Origin: Nordella sp. HKS 07
GTDB lineage: Bacteria > Pseudomonadota > Alphaproteobacteria > Rhizobiales > Aestuariivirgaceae
DNA: 64,000 bases
Direction of reading: 5' to 3'
NCBI RefSeq assembly: GCF_011046735.1
Contig: NZ_CP049258.1
Span: 3,552,001-3,616,000 of the forward strand
Shown: positions 1-7,729 of the stretch, in pieces
Layout of the letters: every line of letters starts with the position of its first letter
How positions within the stretch are numbered: the stretch's first letter is position 1
The notes under the pieces: model-generated
Told to the model about the DNA's origin: nothing
Database searches by the model: none
Seen by the model: only the letters and a program-made list of their open reading frames with translations
Made by a program: the position numbers and the translations under genes

Positions 1-379
1 TCTCGAATTCGGGAACTGCGGAATCGTCGTCATCGCGAACCTCCTCGTTGTCGCGCGGGGCTGCGCTGTTGGAGAGATCGGGCAGGATTTTCTTGAGCAG
101 GCCGAAAGCGGTCGTGATCTGGGAGGGCGACAGCTCGCACCGCCCCCGGACATGGTCGAGCAGGATATCGAGGACGCCGCCCTCGGTGATCTTCTGGCGG
201 TCGGCGGCGATCCGCTCGGAGTTGCGCAGCGGCCGCGGAGGCGGCGATTGCCCCGAAGGTTCCGGTGACGGCACGGGTGGTGCGCCGCCGCTTACCTGCG
301 AGTCGGAATGGCGGTGACCCGTTTCCGTCAGGAATGTCGGAATGGAGGGTTTTCGTCCGCTGAAGCGTTGGGCGATCAT
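1..379 (-). CDS. Partial phage-type hypothetical protein, runs off the left edge
   Basis: An open minus-strand frame starts at the ATG at 379 and reads without a stop to the window edge (about 126 codons). The first ~29 residues (starting MIAQRFSGRKPSIPTFLTET) are a basic leader. A Pro-rich linker follows, then a helical segment with motif SPSQITTAFGLLKKILPDLS and an acidic tail. The helical pattern 'spxQvxaaxxLLkKxLPDL' recalls small phage terminase or DNA-binding proteins, but I recognise the pattern only and cannot name a family. The leader and its upstream region recur, truncated, at 3729-4161. Alternative: an uncharacterised island gene with no packaging role. Confidence 0.5.
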   Translation of the reverse strand, partial: MIAQRFSGRKPSIPTFLTETGHRHSDSQVSGGAPPVPSPEPSGQSPPPRPLRNSERIAADRQKITEGGVLDILLDHVRGRCELSPSQITTAFGLLKKILPDLSNSAAPRDNEEVRDDDDSAVPEFE

Positions 380-744
380 GGTCCACCGTGATGTATGGGA
401 TGGCGACAGAAGTGGCAGGTCCGGTAGCCGTGGCGGCGGGAAGCTGCGCCGTGCTTGCGGTCTGAGCGCAAGTTCAGGCTTCAGAACCGAAATGCCCGCG
501 GGTTTGAGCCGTGGGTACAATATTTCCGATTCTGATATTTCCCAAAACTCACGTTTTGGCCCACGAGTTCAAGCGATATTTTTGCCGGGATGCGAGTATG
601 AGGCCGGCACTCGTGACCCAAAGCTCGTCGAGCGACTAGTAAGATAAGTTCGTTGAATTGGCAGGCACCTCATGCTCGGGACAATATGTCCCTCACGTTC
701 AGAAGCACGCATTGCTCCGCCGGATTGAGTGCTGCCCTCTGAAG
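295..744. repeat. Direct repeat copy A (~440 bp) flanking the island
   Basis: This block is repeated in the same orientation at 3729-4161, with scattered substitutions and small indels (my estimate by eye is close to 90% identity). It carries the first ~29 codons and upstream region of the minus-strand gene 1-379, then a non-coding stretch, then the 5' two thirds of a degenerate tRNA-Arg-like sequence. The two copies bracket the integrase remnant and the three-ORF cassette, so they look like the ends of an inserted or duplicated element. Confidence 0.8.
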
Positions 745-779
745 CGAAGGTCACGGGTTCGAACCCCCTAGGGACGCTA
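705..779 (+). pseudogene. Degenerate tRNA-Arg-like gene (copy A)
   Basis: The D arm (GCTC...GAGT at 714 onward), an anticodon-arm remnant (CTGCC at 733-737) and a T arm (GGGTTCGAACCC, 755-766) are in tRNA order and spacing. The anticodon stem no longer pairs on its 3' side (GCGAAG), and the acceptor strands (gcacgca / agggacg) are not complementary. It is therefore unlikely to fold as a working tRNA. Copy B at 4122 keeps a perfect anticodon stem with anticodon CCG (Arg). Confidence 0.6.
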
Positions 780-915
780 TTTTTCCAGTCCCAAAAATCC
801 ACCGAAAAGCTATTGTTTTTTGGGGGCTTATCGGAATTTGGGCTCGGCTCCCCCTTGACGAGTTGGACATGCATTTGGACACAGAATTTGGGCACACATT
901 GGGACGGTTCGAGTC

Positions 916-1158
916 ATGAAGGTGGAGAGGCGCGGCTTCACCGATGTTGAAGCGGTGAAGGTCTTCAAGACTGCCGATTCTGAAGACGACGCAGAGACGC
1001 CGGATGCGATTGCCGCTCGTATTGTTGGACACTCTACTCACATGGGGATCACTTACGGCACTTATAGCCGCGAAGATTTGCCCGTCGTGCGCGACGCTCT
1101 GCTTAAGGTCAAACTGCCAAAGCCGGCCACACAGATTCTAAAGTCGGCATCATGGTGA
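916..1158 (+). pseudogene. C-terminal remnant of a phage-type tyrosine recombinase
   Basis: The 80-residue frame ends with IVGHSTHMGITYGTYS followed by a short helix. This matches the last block of tyrosine recombinases: the catalytic GH, then a Tyr about ten residues later. The N-terminal arm-binding and core domains and the catalytic Arg-Lys-His-Arg residues are absent, so it cannot be active. It sits just downstream of the tRNA-like sequence, where integrases of tRNA-targeting elements normally lie. I infer that it is the scar of the integrase that brought in the neighbouring cassette. Confidence 0.6.
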
Positions 1159-1161
1159 TGA

Positions 1162-1941
1162 TCACCTATTCTGTTTCAACGGCCCGTCGCCAATCACAGC
1201 TTCAATGCGCTTCTGAAGCTGCATCTTCAAGTCTCCCAATTCGCTCCATACGATATGGTTGAACTGGCGCGTATCAAACTGCAAATCATCCAACGAGTCT
1301 GCCCGAACAGTCCAGAAAACTGGGATGTTCAGTCCCTTGGCGAAGCCTGCCTCATAATACACATTTCCCCTGGACCTATCCTTTTCACATGTGAAATCGC
1401 ACACCACAAATCGAGATCGCCTAATCTCGGCTATTATTTCATCATCGACTTTTCCGACATGATTCTTCTGATCAATTCGAAGCGGCAAGTATCCAGCGGC
1501 TCTAATTGCGGGCTCAATGGCCGTATCATAGGCGGCCTTTACAGGCTCACCGAACCACATTGCGACAAAGCCTTGCTGGGAGGTCGAGTTCGTACCTCTG
1601 AGGTCAGCGAGCTTGGCATAGCCTTTTGGCTTCAACGTAAAGTGATGAACTGTGTCGCTCACGTGCCTTGGTGCCTTGTGTTCTAGCCATCCCTCTTCTG
1701 CGCAAAAGTATACTAGCGTCGTGATTTCAAGCGGCACCAATGAACAGGTCCAGGCGAGTATTTCGGCCTCGAATAGCGAATTCTCAATCGTCCTATGATC
1801 TTGCACGTATAGTTTAAGCACCTGCCCAAGCAATTCGCTTCGCCTTTCGATGTAGCGCAATAGGAATTCCGCGCGTTCAAAGACTGAGGCTTTGGATACA
1901 TGCGGATGGCTTCTATATTGTAACTGTCGATCGAAGGGCAT
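1162..1941 (-). CDS. Nucleoside 2-deoxyribosyltransferase/TIR-like defence-type domain protein (5' end frameshifted)
   Basis: The C-terminal ~130 residues carry a Rossmann-like motif series: FVAMWFGEPVKAAYDTAI, then GYLPLRID, then DDEIIAEIRRSRFVVCDFT, then VYYEAGFAKGLNIPVFWT, then FDTRQFNHIVW. This set is typical of nucleoside 2-deoxyribosyltransferase/TIR-like domains that occur in many putative anti-phage proteins. The N-terminal half is helical and unassigned. The natural N-terminus probably lies upstream in the other frame (from Met at 2147, motif GLCPLWG), because the two frames overlap between 1713 and 1941 and together read as one protein. I infer a one-base frameshift near 1940-1950. 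The Trp in CPLWG may replace a zinc-binding Cys. Confidence 0.6.
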   Translation of the reverse strand: MPFDRQLQYRSHPHVSKASVFERAEFLLRYIERRSELLGQVLKLYVQDHRTIENSLFEAEILAWTCSLVPLEITTLVYFCAEEGWLEHKAPRHVSDTVHHFTLKPKGYAKLADLRGTNSTSQQGFVAMWFGEPVKAAYDTAIEPAIRAAGYLPLRIDQKNHVGKVDDEIIAEIRRSRFVVCDFTCEKDRSRGNVYYEAGFAKGLNIPVFWTVRADSLDDLQFDTRQFNHIVWSELGDLKMQLQKRIEAVIGDGPLKQNR

Positions 1942-2750
1942 TCGACACCCAGAGAATGTTGCTTGACCATCCAGAATGTAACTATTGCCCGTTCCGGTGG
2001 ACTTAGGTTCTTGGCAGTCGTCTCAGCCGAGCCAGTAATTGAAAAGCGTCCTCCAGCTCTTGGAGAATCCGCAATGATGAAGTCTCCGATTTTGCCTTCA
2101 AGCTGCGCTTGCGTCCCCCAAAGCGGACATAGTCCCTGGTCTGGCATTGCCGTCTTCCTTATTTCTATACCCTCATTCTGGATGCGCATATGATCGATAT
2201 CCTTCAGCATTCGCACTAGCTGTTTCTCTGGGTACGGGTGAAACTCAAGGTTTGCCTGCCCAATCGTCTCAAGAAAAATGTTGACGGTGTCTCGCGAAGC
2301 TTCCGTAAGCTCCCGCAGTTGACCAGGAGTCAGTTTCGCCATCTTAAAAACGTCATCGTAAGTTATCCGAGCGCTTCGATGTGCGAACACGTTATTTCTG
2401 AGAATGCGCACCTTCTTTTCAGTCTGATGCGCTTTGGCGAATAGCTGATCCAGGCTCGCCACAGCCTTGGCGTCCAGCCTCGCACCAAGCTCCTTTCTCA
2501 GCGCGCGGAGATTCGTTGTGTCTCCTCCGCCTTCATACAACATTGCCATGTGAACGATGTGAGCCACGAAATGTGCGTGGCTATCAAATGTAAAGTAGTC
2601 AGGATATTCGTTCATCGCATCAAGGATGCCACTTCGAGTCGCCTGTCCCTCATACAGCCACCAAACATCAAAAAAGATTCGAGCGCGCTTCAGCAATTCA
2701 GAAGCGGTTCTTATTCGGTCATCAAGGGGCAGATGTCGTTCCGCAGTCAT
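1713..2750 (-). CDS. HEPN-domain protein, AbiU2-like, read-through into the next gene
   Basis: Residues ~1-185 are all-helical and contain RNNVFAH (R118-x5-H124), the Rx4-6H signature of HEPN ribonucleases. The overall pattern resembles the AbiU2-type HEPN family of abortive-infection proteins. From about residue 202 (AMPDQGLCPLWG) the sequence looks like the start of the NDT/TIR-like neighbour, with a plausible AAGGA ribosome site before the Met at 2147. The last ~70 residues after SLGVECPS look like out-of-frame noise. The present frame is therefore probably a fusion of two formerly separate or fused coding regions, disrupted by a frameshift. The start overlaps the upstream gene by four bases (ATGA), so the two are translated together. 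Confidence 0.6.
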   Translation of the reverse strand: MTAERHLPLDDRIRTASELLKRARIFFDVWWLYEGQATRSGILDAMNEYPDYFTFDSHAHFVAHIVHMAMLYEGGGDTTNLRALRKELGARLDAKAVASLDQLFAKAHQTEKKVRILRNNVFAHRSARITYDDVFKMAKLTPGQLRELTEASRDTVNIFLETIGQANLEFHPYPEKQLVRMLKDIDHMRIQNEGIEIRKTAMPDQGLCPLWGTQAQLEGKIGDFIIADSPRAGGRFSITGSAETTAKNLSPPERAIVTFWMVKQHSLGVECPSIDSYNIEAIRMYPKPQSLNARNSYCATSKGEANCLGRCLNYTCKIIGRLRIRYSRPKYSPGPVHWCRLKSRR

Positions 2751-3637
2751 AGTTGCTCTGGTGCAACGCTGTAGCTTGAATCGTGGTTCTCTGAAACGCG
2801 ATAGTAAGTCCCATCCAGACGGAAGGATTGAGGTAAGGGGGCCTTCGCATGTGGATTCGGAGCCAACTGAAAATCCAAACCCATCTTTTCAGGGCGATTT
2901 ACACAGTCAACACGCGAACACAGAAGACCGCTTAGATGCGCGTACTGTTCTTGCAGAAATACGCCGTTTGTTACCTCTGCTTCTGACGCCTTCTTGATCA
3001 CATTGCGGACGTGGTAGCCCGCATCCACAACTTTCATAGTATCTCTGTTCAACACAAAATATGGATCACCAACAGCAAAAGCGGCCTGCAATATCCGTGG
3101 CGGAGTCGTGTCCGCGTGCTCGTACCCAAGGCACCTCGGATTTATGGCGACAATTAAAGCGTCTTCAGGCTTGACGAAACCGTTCTTCACCCAAGAGGAA
3201 TGTTGAGCGCGCTTGGTTGAAATGCCATTCAGGTATCTCAACAGCATTTTCTCATTTGGGACGGTGTAAGCTTTACCTGGTTCTGGTTTTGGCGGTACTT
3301 GGTCCGGCTTTCCGTCGTCACCCCGTGTCAGTGTCGTAGCTTCAAACCAAACTCTGCGACCATCGACTTCAATACCAACATCGGGGCCGGGTTTCGGACA
3401 ATCGACCTTATGTCCTTTTGAGATCAGATAAACGGTGAGATACATCTCCCAATATCGCGCATCGAAATTCTTCCGTATTTCAATCAAGAACTCTGGGTCT
3501 GCATACCGCTCGAAATGGTCCCAGAGCCATTCACAATGAGCACGTGCGGGACCGGTATACTCATTGTCAGCTTTTCGAACATTGACATATCCCAAGTCCG
3601 ATGCGTCGCCGTCGCTAAACAGCGGTTGCTTCACCAT
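2747..3637 (-). CDS. Putative PD-(D/E)XK-like nuclease-fold protein of the island cassette
   Basis: First gene of the minus-strand cassette, 296 residues. Residues ~75-110 read GPDVGIEVDGRRVWFEATT after a Lys/Gly turn. This Asp - ~9 residues - Glu-x-Thr arrangement on two beta strands resembles the core of PD-(D/E)XK nucleases, although the final Lys is replaced. Nothing else is recognised: there is no signal peptide or membrane segment, and the C-terminal third is unassigned. Base composition is clearly poorer in GC than the core genes further right. It overlaps the HEPN gene by four bases, and with it and the NDT-like ORF it forms what looks like a mobile defence cassette. Function is inferred from motif and context only. 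Confidence 0.5.
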   Translation of the reverse strand: MVKQPLFSDGDASDLGYVNVRKADNEYTGPARAHCEWLWDHFERYADPEFLIEIRKNFDARYWEMYLTVYLISKGHKVDCPKPGPDVGIEVDGRRVWFEATTLTRGDDGKPDQVPPKPEPGKAYTVPNEKMLLRYLNGISTKRAQHSSWVKNGFVKPEDALIVAINPRCLGYEHADTTPPRILQAAFAVGDPYFVLNRDTMKVVDAGYHVRNVIKKASEAEVTNGVFLQEQYAHLSGLLCSRVDCVNRPEKMGLDFQLAPNPHAKAPLPQSFRLDGTYYRVSENHDSSYSVAPEQL

Positions 3638-3728
3638 GGCTTAAAATCTCCCAGGGCCTGACATTGCCATTAGGACGCACTTTGAGAGGTAGCGTTCTTC
3701 AAAGCAACATACATTGCGCCACCGTTTG

Positions 3729-4161
3729 CCTGCGAGTCCGAATGGCGGTGACCCGTTTCCGTCAGGAATGTCGGAATGGAGGGTTTTCGTCCCCTGAAGC
3801 GTTGGGCGATCATGGTCCACCGTGATGTGTGGGATAGCGACAGAAGTGGCAGGTCCGGTAGTCGTGCCGGCGGGAAGCAGCGCCGTGCTTGCGGTCTGAG
3901 CGCAAGTTCAGGCTTCAAAACCGAAATGCCCGCGGGTTTGAGCCGCGGGTTAAACGTCTGCGATCCTGATATTTCCCAAATACTCACGCTTTGGCCCACG
4001 AGGTCAAGCGACATTTGAGGCGGGCGTTCGTGCTCCCCGAAGCTCGTGGAGCGACTAGCAGGATAGGTTGGTTGAATTGGCAGGCGTTCATGCTTGGGCA
4101 GTATGTCCCTCACCTTCAGGGGCGCACATTGCTCTGCTGGATTGAGTGCTGCCCTCCGAAG
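3729..4161. repeat. Direct repeat copy B with truncated gene remnant
   Basis: Second copy of the block at 295-744. On the minus strand it again holds the leader MIAQRFRGRKPSIPTFLTET of the gene at 1-379, but the similarity stops about 29 codons in and the frame then runs into unrelated sequence, so this is a truncated 5' remnant. The right end contains the tRNA-Arg-like 5' part. It marks the right boundary of the island. Confidence 0.8.
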
Positions 4162-4165
4162 GCAG
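4122..4165 (+). pseudogene. 5' two thirds of a tRNA-Arg(CCG)-like gene (copy B)
   Basis: The acceptor strand (gcgcaca), the D arm (GCTC...GAGT) and a perfect five-pair anticodon stem (CTGCC / GGCAG) enclose the loop CTCCGAA, giving anticodon CCG. After 4165 the variable and T arms are missing and replaced by unrelated sequence. It fits an integration or recombination breakpoint inside a tRNA-Arg gene. Confidence 0.65.
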
Positions 4166-4488
4166 AGCGATTTGGGCAGTGACCAAGAGAAAACCCCTCC
4201 CGTGGTGCGGGAGCGGGGTCTCCTTGGAATGTCAGCCGATCCGAAGGGCATTGGCGAGCGGACGTATTCAATCGGCGGGCACGATAGATAGGCATTCCTC
4301 ATCAGAAGTGCTTACGGCAGTCTGCCAACAGCTTGCGTTTTGCGGAGCGAAATGTCGCGAAGAGCCATGAGCTGGCCTTCGACCGCACCCTATCCAGCCC
4401 CTGAAGTTTCGATCATACTTGCGGGTATGCGTTGGCTGGAGCCGCTGCACTGCTTGCTCGTGCGGGATAATCAACGAGGACTATGATG
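4166..4488. other. Non-coding stretch between island and IlvX-like gene
   Basis: No supported gene. Short frames on both strands show no family pattern. The only functional signal is a GAGGA ribosome site at 4476-4480 for the next gene. Confidence 0.5.
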
Positions 4489-6039
4489 ATGAACGGTGCG
4501 GAAACGCTGGTGAAGACCCTGTTGGCAAGTGGGGTGAATGTCTGTTTTGCCAATCCAGGAACGTCGGAGATGCATTTCGTGGCAGCCCTGGATTGCAATC
4601 CAGAGATGCGTTGTATCCTATGCCTGTTCGAGGGTGGGGCGACCGGGGCGGCGGATGGGTATTTTCGCATGTCTTCGGAGGTGGCCGCCACGCTCCTACA
4701 CCTAGCGCCAGGTTTTGGTAACGGCGTTGCCAACCTGCATAACGCTCGCAAGGCGCAAAGCGGGATCGTGAACATCATGGGTGATCATGCCAGCTACCAT
4801 CTGCGCTACGAAAGCCCGCTGCGTGGCGATACGGTAGGAATTAGTGAGACCGTTTCGCACTGGACGCGAGTATCGGACGATGCCGGGTCGGTGGCAGGTG
4901 ATGGCGCAGCGGCGATCCGGGCCGCACGGTCGTCCAACGGGCAAATTGCGACACTGATCCTGCCCGCAAACACCGCATGGGAAGAGGCAGGTGAGTCAAA
5001 AATGAGTGACGCCGCCCCATCGCTGAGGCGGCCGGAGGCGGCAAGAGTAGCGGCGGCAGCGCGGGCGCTATGTTCCCCCGGCGCGGCGCTACTCGTGGAC
5101 GGACAAGCATTGCGGGGCGAGTTGAGTCTGCTTGCAGCGCGTATTGCGAAGAAATCAGGGTGTCGTTTGATGGCGCCATACTTGGTCGCGCGGATCCAGC
5201 GTGGTGGTGGTTCGGTCCGACTGCAGCGGTTGGCCTACCGGATCGACGACAATGTGGCCCACCTAGCCGACAAGACCAATCTTGTGCTCTGCGGGGCGGT
5301 GCGGCCCACGAGCTTTTTTGCGTATCCGGACAAGGTGATCCTGCCCGAAAACTCCGATTGCAGGGTGATCGATCTATGCAGCATCGATATGGATTACGCC
5401 TGGACCCTGGAGGCGCTAGCTGAGGCCCTGGGAGCGAGGAATGTGGAGTTGGGGCCAGAGGATTTTCAACCGCTCAATCTACCGCCTGTTCCGACCGGCG
5501 CGATGAGCATCGATAAAGTTGGCCAGGCGATTGCTGCGCTCATGCCCGCGAATGCCATAGTGGTGAACGAAGGAAATTCATCGGCGCGCGCGATGGATGT
5601 CGCGACTGAGTCCGCGCGTTTGCATGATATGCTAATGATCACCGGTGGATCGATTGGGTTCGGTTTACCTGTAGCCGTAGGAGCGGCGGTGGCTTGCCCG
5701 GACCGCAAAGTTCTGGCGTTGGAGGGCGACGGTTCCGCTATGTACACGCTGCAATCGCTGTGGACTATGGCGCGCGAAAATCTCGACGTAACGGTGGTTG
5801 TGTTTGCCAACCGCCGCTATCAGATTCTCCGGATAGAGTTGGCAAATGTCGGAGTGACGCATGTGGGGCGCAACGCCGAGCGAATGTTCGATCTGGTGGA
5901 GCCGACTCTAGACTGGGTCGCGTTGGCGCGTGGGCATGGGGTCGAGGGTGTACGCGTCATTGATGTGGATCAGTTTGCTGTGGCCTTCAGAGGGGCGATG
6001 GAGAAGAAGGGTCCGCTCCTGATCGAAGTTGTCTGCTGA
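4489..6039 (+). CDS. Acetolactate-synthase-like TPP enzyme (IlvX type)
   Basis: A 516-residue thiamine-diphosphate enzyme of the acetohydroxyacid synthase/benzoylformate decarboxylase superfamily. The N-terminal Pyr domain starts MNGAETLVKTLLASGV, has FANPGTSEMHF, and carries the cofactor-activating Glu (E48, LFEGGATGAADGY). The C-terminal PP domain has the TPP/Mg motif GDGS (413-416) ending at FAN about 27 residues on. The overall sequence resembles mycobacterial IlvX, a paralogue that is not a proven acetolactate synthase. Start: three Met codons in a row; the third (4489) has the best spacing from GAGGA. The reaction is unknown, probably 2-keto-acid decarboxylation or carboligation. The solute-binding gene follows on the same strand. 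Confidence 0.85.
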   Translation: MNGAETLVKTLLASGVNVCFANPGTSEMHFVAALDCNPEMRCILCLFEGGATGAADGYFRMSSEVAATLLHLAPGFGNGVANLHNARKAQSGIVNIMGDHASYHLRYESPLRGDTVGISETVSHWTRVSDDAGSVAGDGAAAIRAARSSNGQIATLILPANTAWEEAGESKMSDAAPSLRRPEAARVAAAARALCSPGAALLVDGQALRGELSLLAARIAKKSGCRLMAPYLVARIQRGGGSVRLQRLAYRIDDNVAHLADKTNLVLCGAVRPTSFFAYPDKVILPENSDCRVIDLCSIDMDYAWTLEALAEALGARNVELGPEDFQPLNLPPVPTGAMSIDKVGQAIAALMPANAIVVNEGNSSARAMDVATESARLHDMLMITGGSIGFGLPVAVGAAVACPDRKVLALEGDGSAMYTLQSLWTMARENLDVTVVVFANRRYQILRIELANVGVTHVGRNAERMFDLVEPTLDWVALARGHGVEGVRVIDVDQFAVAFRGAMEKKGPLLIEVVC

Positions 6040-6184
6040 GACATCGGAGACACTGCGATCGACATATCTGCTTTGAGTCATTCGCTACCGCGCGCAGGAT
6101 GGCCTGGCTCTCAGATGACCAGCCCCCCGCGCGTCCACGAAGAAAAGAGACGTGCCTGCTTTAATACAGGGAGGAGAACTCGAC

Positions 6185-7618
6185 ATGAGTTGGCAGTGCA
6201 AGTTGACGTCCCTTACCGGGGCCGCGCTGGCCGCAGGCCTGATGAGCGGTGCGTTCCTTGGGGTAGCCTCGGCTGAAGAGGTTGTGCTCAAGATGGCGGT
6301 GCCGGACTGGCCGCCGACCCGCATCATGAAGAAAATGTTCGATGAGCAGTATAAACCTGCCTCGGGCAACACGGTGAAGCTCGAAGTCGACTTCATCCCG
6401 TGGCCGGACTTTTATACGCGCGTCAATGCTTCGCTGACCTCAGGCGAGCAGAAATACAACATGGCGGTCTCCGATTCACAGTGGTTGGGAGCCTTCGTGG
6501 AGGGCGGCTATTATAGAAAGATCAACGACTTGATCGATGCCGATCCGGAGCTGAAAGCAGCGATGGATGGCATGCACCCGAGCATTCTCGCCGCCTACTC
6601 CACCTATCCACACAAGACACCGAACTACTACGGTTTCCCGCAGTTTCCGGATGTTCTGGTCAACTTCGTACGCAAGGATATCGTCTGTAACGAGGAGGAG
6701 CAGAAGAATTTTCAGGCGAAGTTCAACAAGAAACTGCCCTGCACCCCGGAAGAGCTCGACGACATGGACTGGGATATGTTCGAGAACATCGGCCAGTTCT
6801 TCATGCGCAAGAAAGGAGAGAATCTTGCCGGCAAGCCCGCTGATGACGATTTCTACGGTATCGCCTATCAAGCCGGCAAAGGCTACGATATGTCCACAAG
6901 CCAGATTAACACCATGATTTGGCAGACGGGTGGCAATATTTGGGATGAAACCAATGCGCCGACAGGACATGCGGAAGGTGTTGTCAACTCCGAATTGTCG
7001 GTAAAGGGATTAGATCACTTTTTGCGTCTGATCCAGTATATGCCGCCTGTTGCCAGGACCGGAACCATGGACATCTTCAAAACCGATGAACTTTTCCGCG
7101 AAGGAAAGGTTGCCATGAATATCGAGTGGATCGGGCTTGGCGAAGCCTCTCTCGACCCGAAGACATCCAAAGTCTCAGACAAACTGGTTTTCGGTCTCAT
7201 GCCCGGCATGCGGGGAGCTGACGGCAAACTTGTGCGCTGGAGTCAGATCGGTGGGCAGCCCTTCGTGCTTATGACATGGAATACCGATCTCCAGAACAAG
7301 GAGGCTGTTGGCTTTGTGAAGTGGTGGCTGTCACCTGATATCCAGAACCAGTACGCGGCAGGCGGTGGTCAGTCGGCCATCAAGGCGGTATATGAAAATC
7401 CGAAATATGCCACTTATCGTCCATGGAATCGGACCTGGGGGCCGAGCCTCGATTGGCAGAAGGACATGTGGCATGTGCCGCAGTTCTTCGAGCTGCTCAC
7501 CCAGCAGCAGGATCAATATGATCTTGCGATCACCGGCAAGCAGGACGCCAAGACGACGCTCGACAACATAGCGAAGTTTCAGGAGAACTTGCTGACGGAA
7601 GCGGGCCTGATCCAATAA
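6185..7618 (+). CDS. Extracellular solute-binding protein, sugar ABC importer type
   Basis: A 477-residue periplasmic binding protein of the carbohydrate (family 1) class. It begins with a signal peptide (basic start, hydrophobic stretch, cleavage near ASAEE). Internal segments such as WPDFYTRVNASLTSG, the DSQWLGAF hinge region and EWIGLGEAS are typical of this class. I chose the ATG at 6185 rather than 6152 because GGGAGGAG ends eight bases before it and the signal peptide then starts properly. No permease or ATPase is adjacent, and a strong terminator follows at once, so this is an orphan binding protein whose transporter must lie elsewhere. Ligand unknown. Confidence 0.85.
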   Translation: MSWQCKLTSLTGAALAAGLMSGAFLGVASAEEVVLKMAVPDWPPTRIMKKMFDEQYKPASGNTVKLEVDFIPWPDFYTRVNASLTSGEQKYNMAVSDSQWLGAFVEGGYYRKINDLIDADPELKAAMDGMHPSILAAYSTYPHKTPNYYGFPQFPDVLVNFVRKDIVCNEEEQKNFQAKFNKKLPCTPEELDDMDWDMFENIGQFFMRKKGENLAGKPADDDFYGIAYQAGKGYDMSTSQINTMIWQTGGNIWDETNAPTGHAEGVVNSELSVKGLDHFLRLIQYMPPVARTGTMDIFKTDELFREGKVAMNIEWIGLGEASLDPKTSKVSDKLVFGLMPGMRGADGKLVRWSQIGGQPFVLMTWNTDLQNKEAVGFVKWWLSPDIQNQYAAGGGQSAIKAVYENPKYATYRPWNRTWGPSLDWQKDMWHVPQFFELLTQQQDQYDLAITGKQDAKTTLDNIAKFQENLLTEAGLIQ

Positions 7619-7630
7619 GAGCAACACGCC

Positions 7631-7671
7631 GAGGACGCGCGCAGGCAACTGCGTGCGTCCTCTTTGTCTTT
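7631..7671 (+). terminator. Rho-independent terminator after the solute-binding gene
   Basis: A 14-bp stem (7631-7644 with 7649-7662, one G-T pair) has a GCAA tetraloop and is followed by TTTGTCTTT. The T-run follows the plus strand; the facing minus-strand cyclase gene ends at 7730. Confidence 0.9.
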
Positions 7672-7729
7672 AGGAATTTCGGAAGCAGATGAGTGTGACC
7701 CGGTCATTCCTAACAGAGGGAACCTCAAT

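Noticed and set aside
705-779. A working tRNA gene
   Set aside because: Acceptor strands and the anticodon stem do not pair; kept only as a pseudogene.
3670-4302. 210-codon minus-strand frame across repeat copy B
   Set aside because: Only the short leader shared with the gene at 1-379 looks coding; the rest is repeat and tRNA-like DNA.
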